Origin: Acidocella facilis ATCC 35904
Lineage (GTDB): Bacteria; Pseudomonadota; Alphaproteobacteria; Acetobacterales; Acetobacteraceae
Length of the DNA: 50,696 nucleotides
Reading direction: 5' to 3'
Assembly (NCBI RefSeq): GCF_000687875.1
Contig: NZ_JHYG01000014.1
Span: 1 to 50,696, forward strand
Below the pieces are notes generated by a model. The model was not told where the DNA came from. It searched no databases and saw nothing but the letters and a program-made list of their open reading frames with translations. The position numbers were made by a program, and so were the translations under genes. This document shows, piece by piece, positions 42,385-50,696 of this stretch (the stretch's first letter is position 1; each line of letters starts with the position of its first letter).

Positions 42385-42741
42385 GGCTGCCTCCGTTGTG
42401 TTCGCCGAACGAATACAACCAAGAGGAGTAATCGTCAATAATTTTATTTAATAATCCATCATGCGTGCAAAAAGTAAGACGAAGTTTATAAAATTGTTAA
42501 CGTCTGGTTGTGTTTCCCAGGCGTTATAGCGGTAATATGATTTATCAAAGGTTTGCGGACGGTCATTTCAGGCGATGCCTGTGCCAAAAAAACAGCCGCC
42601 TTGAGGCGGCCGTCATGAAATTGAGGATAAGCCTCAGCGAGATACATGTCTGTCCGATGCGCCAGCGTCAGGATCAAGGCTGGCGTGGCACGCCCGGAAA
42701 AAGCCGTAGCGTTCCAGCGGCGCCGCCATGTTTTCCGATAT
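42385..42741. other. AT-rich intergenic region with promoter of the CtrA-like gene
   Basis: About 360 bases between the glycosyltransferase and the CtrA-like gene. The part next to the latter (42410-42520) is strikingly AT-rich for this genome and likely contains its promoter. The left-over open frame 42486-42947 is a shadow of the glycosyltransferase gene. The region also holds the terminator at 42586-42610. Confidence 0.5.
42586..42610 (-). terminator. Rho-independent terminator after the glycosyltransferase gene
   Basis: Read on the minus strand: GCCGCC, loop TCAA, GGCGGC, then TG and seven T. It lies 130 bases past the glycosyltransferase stop. Confidence 0.8.
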
Positions 42742-44163
42742 TTACAGGGGGTTGCCGCGGCGGTTGAGGATGTGGATCTGCGCGCTGGCAGTGGTCTGTT
42801 GCGGCTGGCATTGCACCAATAAAGCCGCTGCCGTGTTCTGCCAGGCGGGCGGGATGAAGCCCGCTTCAATCTGCGCCTGGGCCTGGGCGACGAGTTCAGG
42901 GTGATCGATCCAGGAGCGGATGAGCGCTTCCGCCGCGCTGAGATCACCGGGGTCGAAATAGCCGCAGAAAGGGCCGCCGGCTTCCGGAATGGCCGAGCTG
43001 CCGGAGGCCAGGACCGGTTTGCCGTAACAGAGCGATTCCGTCACCGGCAGGCCCCACCCTTCATAGAAGGATGGGTAGAGGGTGAACAGGCAGTGCTGAT
43101 AGAGCGCCGCGAGCTGGGTTTCACTGGGTTGATCGACGAACAGGATGCGGCCGTCCAGATAGGCGGAATTCTCCAGCTGCTGCATCAGATCCTTGGTCAA
43201 CCAGCCTTCCTTGCCGGCAAACACCAGGAGGGGCACGCCATTGGCCGGGGGGGTGTGCAGCAATTGCCGCCAGACTCGCAGCATGCCGCCATGATTCTTG
43301 CGCGCCTCGATGGTGCCGACCATCAATATGTACGGGTCGGGCAGCGGGCGTGTCAGCCTCGTGCCGATGATCCGCCCGGCGCCGCCGGGCGGCAGGCGTG
43401 ATTGTGGCGGAACCCGGCGATGGCGCCGCTCCAGGCTGGCTTGCAGATCCGTCAGCGTGTTCTGGGAGATCGCGAAAATGGCATCGGCGCGGGGCACCTG
43501 CTCGTCCAGCCAGAGGGAGAAATCCCGTACCATCGATTGGGTACACCATTCCGGAAACAGATCCGGGATCATGTCATGCGCGAACAGGCCAAGGCGCGCC
43601 CCTGCGGCGGTCAGGCTGTTGAGAAAGCCCGGTGCGTAGGGGCGCTCCCAGGAGGCGCCGAGATGGATCAGCCAATCGCCAGCACCAAGGGTGATTGGTG
43701 GTGTGTCCGGGGCAGGCGAGGGCGTCGTCGTTGGGGGTGTCGGCGCCGTCGGGCTGAGTGTTGCAAAGGCCGCCCGCGCCAGGGCTTTGAGCGCGGCGGT
43801 ACCGGCCAGGCCTGCCCGATACAGTTCGCCAAGCGGCAGTCGGTAGGCCGGCGGCAGGCGGCGCGCCGCTTGGTATAGGCGTCCGGGTTTCGGTGCTTTG
43901 GCGGTGGGCGAGGGTGGTGTCATTTCCGGGGCGGGTGGTTCCTGCTCCGCCGTGGCGCGGATACGTGCTTCCAAAGCCGCGAAATCCACCGCCAGCAGAC
44001 GGGTGCCGCGCTCATTGCGCCGGCAGAAGCCGATATCGAAGCTGCTGCCTTGGAGTTGGGCGGCGGCGGCGCAGGTTTCGAAGCTGAAGCGCTGGATCCC
44101 GGTGGGACGGCGCGCGCTTTGGAAGAAATTGATCAGGTCTTCGACATCGAACCAGATGGTCAT
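42742..44163 (-). CDS. glycosyltransferase, GT4 family
   Basis: This 473-residue protein has a GT-B fold C-terminal half typical of family 4: VGTIEARKNHGGMLRVW, PLLVFAGKEGW, and the nucleotide-sugar site FYEGWGLPVTESLCYGKPVLAS. The N-terminal part (MTIWFDVEDLINFF, then RPTGIQRFSFE) is typical of exopolysaccharide or capsule enzymes. Between the halves lies an unusual linker (about 85-165) rich in Pro, Thr and Ala (PTAPTPPTTTPSPAPDTPP). Sugar and acceptor are unknown, and no polysaccharide genes adjoin it. Its own terminator suggests a monocistron. Confidence 0.88.
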   Translation of the reverse strand: MTIWFDVEDLINFFQSARRPTGIQRFSFETCAAAAQLQGSSFDIGFCRRNERGTRLLAVDFAALEARIRATAEQEPPAPEMTPPSPTAKAPKPGRLYQAARRLPPAYRLPLGELYRAGLAGTAALKALARAAFATLSPTAPTPPTTTPSPAPDTPPITLGAGDWLIHLGASWERPYAPGFLNSLTAAGARLGLFAHDMIPDLFPEWCTQSMVRDFSLWLDEQVPRADAIFAISQNTLTDLQASLERRHRRVPPQSRLPPGGAGRIIGTRLTRPLPDPYILMVGTIEARKNHGGMLRVWRQLLHTPPANGVPLLVFAGKEGWLTKDLMQQLENSAYLDGRILFVDQPSETQLAALYQHCLFTLYPSFYEGWGLPVTESLCYGKPVLASGSSAIPEAGGPFCGYFDPGDLSAAEALIRSWIDHPELVAQAQAQIEAGFIPPAWQNTAAALLVQCQPQQTTASAQIHILNRRGNPL

Positions 44164-44288
44164 TGTTCCGCCCCTCGGATTTGGTTTCACATTAGTATCG
44201 TTTTGGTAAATTATCTATCCCAGCTTGTCGTGCGTGCTGACCTATCCGGCCATTGCGCCGGCCATCGCGGCCCGGTAATTTGCCGGTC

Positions 44289-44789
44289 ATGACGAAAAAT
44301 TTGGCGCGTGGCTTGGTTGTGGCGTTTTGCTTGGGCGGTCTGGCGCAGGCGGCGGAGTTGCCGTCCCGCGCGGCGGGGCTGTGGCAGAGCACAACCAACG
44401 TGACCGGCCCGGGCGGCGCGCCGATGGCGAATGCCCAAGGCGTGGTGACGCTGACCTGCGTGGACCCGGCGACTGACCGGAAATTCCTGCTTTCCGGCCA
44501 GAGCCGCTGCAGCCAGCTCAGCATCACCGGCTCCGGCGCGGCCTACACGATTTCGGGCACCTGCGTGCAGCCGGCCGGGACCGTGAAGATCCATGAGACG
44601 CTGACCTATGACAGCAATAAATCCGTGCAGCTGAAGGCGGATTTCAGCACCAGCTCGGGTGAGATGTCGATGGTCTCCGATCTGCAATGGCAGGGCCCGT
44701 GTCCGGCCGGGATGGCGCCGGGGGATGAGGGCAGCATGCGCGACGGCGTCTTCGTCAAAGCGGGCAATATCAACGACCACGCGCCTTGA
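44289..44789 (+). CDS. exported DUF3617-family protein
   Basis: This 166-residue protein has a signal peptide (about 1-22, VVAFCLGGLAQA before AELPS) and one DUF3617 domain. GLWQSTTNVTG near the start, conserved cysteines (TLTCVD, RCSQLS, GTCVQ) and DLQWQGPCPAGMAPGD at the end are typical. The family is periplasmic and its function is unknown. I use the ATG at 44289, which places the signal peptide correctly. Its TGA overlaps the TTG start of the next gene. Confidence 0.82.
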   Translation: MTKNLARGLVVAFCLGGLAQAAELPSRAAGLWQSTTNVTGPGGAPMANAQGVVTLTCVDPATDRKFLLSGQSRCSQLSITGSGAAYTISGTCVQPAGTVKIHETLTYDSNKSVQLKADFSTSSGEMSMVSDLQWQGPCPAGMAPGDEGSMRDGVFVKAGNINDHAP

Positions 44790-46057
44790 GCGGACAGGCC
44801 GGTCGGGGCTCGTTCAGCCGTCCGGATTTCGGGCGGCTCGGCATCATGGCGGTTCTGGGGTTTTCCTCCGGCCTGCCCTGGGCGCTCTCCGGGCCGACCC
44901 TGCGCTACTGGATGTCCGGCGAGCACGTGCCGCTGGGGATGATCGGGCTGACGGCGAATATCGGCTTGGCCTATCTGCTGAAATTCGTCTGGGCGCCGTT
45001 TTTCGATGAGGCGAAACCGTTTTTCTTCGGGCGGCGGCGCGGCTGGTTGATCCCGGTGCAGATCGCGCTGGCGCTCGCCATCGCGGCGCTGGCGCTGAGC
45101 GATCCGGGGCAGGATATCTGGTTGACGCTGGGGCTGGGGGCGCTGGTGGCGTTTCTCTCCGCCAGCCAGGACATCATCATCGATGCCTGGCGCATCGAGG
45201 CGTTTGCGCCGAACCTGCAAGGCGCGGCTTTGGCCTGCGAGGTCTGGGGCTGGCGGGTGGCCTATCAGGTTTCGAATGCCGGGGTGATCGCGCTCTCCAT
45301 CGGGCTGGGCTGGCATGGGGCGTTCGGGCTGATGGCGGTGCTGGCACTGCTGGGGCCGCTGGCGGTGCTGTTCGCACCGGAGCCGCAAGTGGCGCGGGAG
45401 GCGCATCCGGCCGGGCTGGCGTCGCGCTTCACCCAGGCGGTGCGCGAGCCATTGCAGGAGTTTCTCGGCCGGCGCGGGATTGCGGTGATCATCGGCTTCA
45501 TCGTGCTGTTCCGGCTCGGCGGCGCGCTGGGCGGGACGATGCTGGCCCCCTATTATACCGCTCTGGGGTTCGATCGCGCCCATATCGCGGTGGCGAACGG
45601 GCCGTTATCGCTGGTCTGCGGCATTGCCGGCACCGGGTTGGGTGGCTTGCTGGTGATGCGGATCGGCGTCGGGCGGGCGCTGCTGTTCACCGCCTTGCTG
45701 CAGGTGGCCGCGCTCTGCCTCTACCCGGTCTTGGGGCTGTATCCGCATTTGCCCTATATTCTGCTGATCATCTCGGCCGTGGAGGCGTTCACCGACGCGT
45801 TTTCGGATACCGCCTTCCTCTCTTATCTGTCTGGCCTGTGTCACCCGGAGCATACCGCCACGCAATATGCGCTGCTCTCCTCGCTGGCGCCGCTGGCGCT
45901 GCATACCATCGCCGGCGCTTCCGGCTTCCTGGCGGCGCGCACCGGGCTGGTGAGCTTCTTCGTCATCTGCGCCTTCGCGGCATTGCCCGGCATCGCGCTG
46001 CTGCTGGTGATTTTGCGCCTCTATCCGCCGAAGGAAACCCGGCTCAAAGCAGTCTGA
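44786..46057 (+). CDS. AmpG-like MFS permease
   Basis: This permease of about 423 residues and 12-14 segments resembles AmpG, which imports anhydromuropeptides in peptidoglycan recycling. Key text: MAVLGFSSGLPWALSGPTLRYWM, AYLLKFVWAPFFDEAKPFFFGRRRGW and FLSASQDIIIDAWRIEAF. The ATG at 44846 would cut into the first segment, so the start is probably TTG at 44786, overlapping the preceding stop (TTGA). Its 3' end overlaps the convergent MOSC gene by 14 bases. The substrate is inferred from the family. Confidence 0.88.
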   Translation: MSGQAGRGSFSRPDFGRLGIMAVLGFSSGLPWALSGPTLRYWMSGEHVPLGMIGLTANIGLAYLLKFVWAPFFDEAKPFFFGRRRGWLIPVQIALALAIAALALSDPGQDIWLTLGLGALVAFLSASQDIIIDAWRIEAFAPNLQGAALACEVWGWRVAYQVSNAGVIALSIGLGWHGAFGLMAVLALLGPLAVLFAPEPQVAREAHPAGLASRFTQAVREPLQEFLGRRGIAVIIGFIVLFRLGGALGGTMLAPYYTALGFDRAHIAVANGPLSLVCGIAGTGLGGLLVMRIGVGRALLFTALLQVAALCLYPVLGLYPHLPYILLIISAVEAFTDAFSDTAFLSYLSGLCHPEHTATQYALLSSLAPLALHTIAGASGFLAARTGLVSFFVICAFAALPGIALLLVILRLYPPKETRLKAV

Positions 46058-46808
46058 GCTTGTCGCCGGGGCGGATTTCGCCGCCCTTGGTCACTTCCGC
46101 GAAAATCCCCAGCTCGATATGGCCGAAATGGGTCCGCAACTCCTTCACCGGGTTGGCGTCGCGCGCGGCGGTGTCCGGGTTGACCATGGTGGCGGCGCAG
46201 CGATCGATGCGCTCCTGCACCACCATCTCCACCTCGCCGATGGCCAAAGTGCGGCCGAGCCAGGTGAATTCCTCCCAGGGTTTGGTACCCTCCAGATAGA
46301 GATTGGCGCGGAAGCGGCGGGCCTCGCGCGGGGCGCCGACGGCCTCTTCCAATGCGGCCAGGGAGGCTTTGCCGATCAGGCTGATCACCTGGGTCTTGTG
46401 GTCACAGAAACTATGGCCGGGGAAGAAATGGAAGCGTGGCGCCTGGCCCTCGCTGCCATAGCGCGTCTCCTCGCCCAGGAAGGCGGTGAAATAGGCGGTG
46501 AGGGCGGCCTGGCCGTCCGGGGTGAGCGGCGAGGCAGTAAGGGGGCCGTCCGGGCCTTCGATATGCAGCATCTTGGTGGCGTCGTCGAAGCGCGTCCGCA
46601 GCAAGGCGGCTTTGGGGTTCTTGGCCAGGCACATGAAATTCATCTTGGAGATCCAGGCCGGGTTCGCCTCGTCCAGCACAGCGTCGCCCTGTTTCAGCGC
46701 GAAGGCCCGGTCCCAGGGGATGCAGCGCCCTGGCGAGAGCTGGGCGGCGGTCAGAATCTCCGGGGTCAGGCCCTTGACCGGGTAGCGATAGAGTGAAGCG
46801 ATGTGCAT
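46044..46808 (-). CDS. MOSC-domain protein
   Basis: This 254-residue protein has the MOSC N-terminal beta-barrel (MHIASLYRYPVKGLTPE) and the MOSC domain, with FRANLYLEGTKPWEEFTWLGR and the conserved cysteine in ERIDRCAATMVNPDTAARD, the expected sulfur- or molybdenum-cofactor-binding residue. Such proteins act in sulfur transfer or molybdenum-cofactor-dependent detoxification. I use the ATG at 46808. It is divergent from clpB, and the clpB heat-shock promoter lies 20-50 bases from its start. Confidence 0.88.
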   Translation of the reverse strand: MHIASLYRYPVKGLTPEILTAAQLSPGRCIPWDRAFALKQGDAVLDEANPAWISKMNFMCLAKNPKAALLRTRFDDATKMLHIEGPDGPLTASPLTPDGQAALTAYFTAFLGEETRYGSEGQAPRFHFFPGHSFCDHKTQVISLIGKASLAALEEAVGAPREARRFRANLYLEGTKPWEEFTWLGRTLAIGEVEMVVQERIDRCAATMVNPDTAARDANPVKELRTHFGHIELGIFAEVTKGGEIRPGDKLRLL

Positions 46809-46828
46809 TGAATGACCCCAAAAATCCA

Positions 46829-46859
46829 CTTGAGACAGATCATGGCGTCGCCCATATTG
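46829..46859 (+). promoter_or_regulatory. sigma-32-type heat-shock promoter of clpB
   Basis: CTTGAG at 46829-46834, then CCCATATT at 46851-46858, with 18 bases between CTTG and CCCAT. This suits the RpoH pattern (CTTG...CCCCATnT). It lies about 80 bases before the clpB ATG, in the space shared with the divergent MOSC gene. Confidence 0.65.
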
Positions 46860-46939
46860 GGTTGGCAAGGTCGCGTTGCCTATTGAGGGGCGGGACCTGA
46901 ACGTTGCCTGGGATGCAGGGACGATGAAGGAGCAAAAAG

Positions 46940-49519
<2,580 letters not shown>

Positions 49520-49527
49520 GTGCTAGG

Positions 49528-49560
49528 CTCCCCGGAAGGTTATATTTCCGGGGAGTTTTT
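49528..49560 (+). terminator. terminator after clpB whose 3' arm contains the next gene's ribosome site
   Basis: CTCCCCGGAA (49528-49537), loop of 8 bases, TTCCGGGGAG (49546-49555), then five T that touch the ATG at 49561. The GGGGAG of the 3' arm stands five bases before that ATG and is the only Shine-Dalgarno candidate. The folded hairpin would therefore hide the ribosome site. Confidence 0.85.
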
Positions 49561-50151
49561 ATGTCCGACACCGCGCTGCTCGTCATTGACGTTCAAAATA
49601 TTTACGCCATGCCCGACTCGCCGCTCTGCGTGCCGGGCATCCAGGCGTCGCTGAGTCGGATCAACCAGCTGATCGAGGCATTCGGCGCGGCCGGCAAGCC
49701 GGTGATCTATGTACGCCATGTTCACCGCGCGGACGGGCGCGACGCTGGGCGGATGTTTGATTTCGGCGGTACAGCTGAGCCGGTAAGTTTCGTCGAAGAT
49801 ACACCCGAGGCCGATTATGTGGACGGGTTGAAGCAGTTGCCGGCGGCGCTGCATATCACCAAGCACCGCTATTCATGCTTCGAGGGCACCGCGCTGGAGC
49901 CCATTCTGCGCAGTCTGAACGTCAGCCACGTGGCGATCTGTGGTTATATGACAAATTTCTGCTGTGAAACCACGGCCCGTGCTGCGCATGACAAGGATTA
50001 CTTCGTGGATTTCATCGCCGATGCGACGGGGGCGCCGGATCTCGGAGCGGATTACCGCCAGGAGGCGATCATTCAGGCGGTGACCGCGACGCTGGGGGCG
50101 GGCTTTGCCCGGATTTTCACGACGCAGGATTATCTCGAAGCTATGCGTTGA
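49561..50151 (+). CDS. isochorismatase-family cysteine hydrolase
   Basis: This 196-residue hydrolase has the full triad of the family: Asp10 (LLVIDVQN), Lys101 (ITKHRYSCF) and nucleophile Cys134 (GYMTNFCCETTARAA), with a typical cis-peptide site before it. Members hydrolyse amides, ureido groups or isochorismate; the substrate here is unknown. The start codon follows the T-run of the preceding terminator. The ribosome site lies within that hairpin, so expression may depend on its unfolding or on read-through from clpB. Confidence 0.9.
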   Translation: MSDTALLVIDVQNIYAMPDSPLCVPGIQASLSRINQLIEAFGAAGKPVIYVRHVHRADGRDAGRMFDFGGTAEPVSFVEDTPEADYVDGLKQLPAALHITKHRYSCFEGTALEPILRSLNVSHVAICGYMTNFCCETTARAAHDKDYFVDFIADATGAPDLGADYRQEAIIQAVTATLGAGFARIFTTQDYLEAMR

Positions 50152-50169
50152 ACGCATATCTATTTTTTT
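50142..50169 (+). terminator. weak terminator overlapping the hydrolase stop codon
   Basis: TATGCGT, loop TGA (the stop codon itself), ACGCATA, then TCTA and seven T. The stem is 7 bases and not GC-rich, but a run of seven T follows closely. Confidence 0.55.
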
Positions 50170-50260
50170 GAAAGATTTTCCGGGGATTTATACCGCGGGT
50201 CGAGAGGGAGGTGAGGGAAAGCCTGGGATTTTCGGGGTTTTCGGGGCTGATGAAGGTGCG

Positions 50261-50289
50261 TTGACAGTTGCGGTGTGTCGGCGTTAGAA
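50261..50289 (+). promoter_or_regulatory. probable rRNA operon promoter
   Basis: TTGACA at 50261-50266, spacer of 17 bases, TTAGAA at 50284-50289. The perfect -35 and optimal spacing about 390 bases before the 16S start suit an rrn promoter. Further promoters upstream were not seen. Confidence 0.65.
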
Positions 50290-50680
50290 GCCCCTCCACC
50301 GACGGGCGCTGCGGACTTGATCTGAGGCGCTTGGACGGGTAGATTGGATGGCCTTGCTACGAACCTTTTGGTTCGCAGGTTGAGATTTTCCTCTCTAGCT
50401 CTTTGACAATTGCATAGGCTGGGAAGGGATACGCTGGTGGCGTTTCTGGTTCGGGGTTTACTCCGAGCTGCTGGGTGATTTGTTTCATCTGGGTGATGAT
50501 ATGAGGGACGGGTTAAGTTCTGTTTTTACCTCTGTCGTTTTGGAAGCGTGGCTGGAGTATTTCTTTTGAAATTACGTACAGAAACGCTTCGAATATTCTT
50601 GGTCTTAGGACTGAGGAACGACATGTTTGAGCAGGGCTTTTTTCATTTATATTTAGTGCCGGTTAGGCGCTGGGTAGGAT
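50290..50680 (+). ncRNA. rRNA operon leader with boxA-like antitermination site
   Basis: The leader carries a hairpin CGAACC-TTTT-GGTTCG (50360-50375). It also carries a boxA-like GCTCTTTGACAATTG at 50398-50412, matching the anti-termination site before bacterial rRNA genes. The remainder is AT-richer than the genome and contains no open frame. It should be processed away by RNase III. Confidence 0.65.
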
Positions 50681-50696
50681 GAACTTGAGAGTTTGA
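50681..50696 (+). rRNA. 16S rRNA, 5' end only (cut by window edge)
   Basis: GAACTTGAGAGTTTGA is the conserved start of bacterial 16S rRNA, which normally continues TCCTGGCTCAG. The exact mature 5' end is uncertain by a few bases, and the gene runs out of the window. Confidence 0.85.

Noticed and set aside
42440-42520. possible CtrA box (TTAA-N7-TTAA) before the CtrA-like gene
   Set aside because: Only one TTAA half with a TTGT partner is present; in AT-rich DNA this is weak evidence.
42486-42947. 153-codon minus-strand frame overlapping the glycosyltransferase end
   Set aside because: The first half is an Arg-rich shadow of the glycosyltransferase gene and the rest crosses its terminator.

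Overview
The window reads as chromosomal DNA of a GC-rich alphaproteobacterium, most likely an Acetobacteraceae relative such as Acidocella or Acidiphilium. The evidence is a CtrA-type regulator, a CarD/CdnL regulator, FdxA, the HPr/HprK/RapZ cluster, an NrsF-type anti-sigma factor and the first bases of a 16S rRNA gene at the right edge. The genus is inference from gene content only.

Left part (1-10676): an aromatic-degradation block bounded by insertion-sequence material. An IS5-family element lies at the left edge. Next come an outer-membrane porin of the phenol/meta-pathway type, a divergent LysR regulator (catR) and one tightly packed operon, catB-catC-catA-benA-benB-benC-benD. BenABC dioxygenates benzoate, BenD rearomatises the diol to catechol, CatA opens the ring, and CatB and CatC carry the product to the enol-lactone. 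No catD or 3-oxoadipate genes are visible. An ATAC-N7-GTAT operator sits between catR and catB. The right flank is a scar of IS256 and IS3 remnants plus a truncated, frameshifted AhpD-like gene. By eye this block is less GC-rich than the rest.

10682-14627: a copper-type bufferin locus (modified-peptide precursor, DUF692 MNIO enzyme, DUF2063 partner, DoxX protein) divergent from sigF-nrsF. Both transcription units carry an exact GTAACC-N16-CGAA sigma-F-type promoter.

14783-31943: housekeeping and envelope genes (secA, a bestrophin-like channel, a parvulin, argJ, an FAD oxidoreductase, a Sco1 lipoprotein, an M3 peptidase, rmuC, a slipin), then a three-gene EmrAB/OMF efflux operon divergent from a TetR regulator, with a 25-bp palindromic operator between them.

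31978-44163: carD, fdxA, an S4-domain protein, a Suv3-like helicase, a regulatory PTS cluster (EI, HPr, EIIA-Man, RapZ, HprK), an ornithine decarboxylase-type enzyme, a CtrA paralogue whose receiver domain has lost every phosphorylation residue, and a glycosyltransferase.

44289-50696: a DUF3617 protein, an AmpG-like permease, a MOSC protein, clpB with a sigma-32-like promoter, an isochorismatase-family hydrolase whose ribosome site lies inside a terminator hairpin, and an rRNA operon promoter and leader.

Four copies of a 57-bp imperfect palindrome (10021, 14719, 22774, 31088) are scattered between genes and look like a small dispersed repeat family. The most unusual single items are the CtrA pseudo-receiver paralogue, this repeat family, and the bufferin locus with matched sigma-F promoters.
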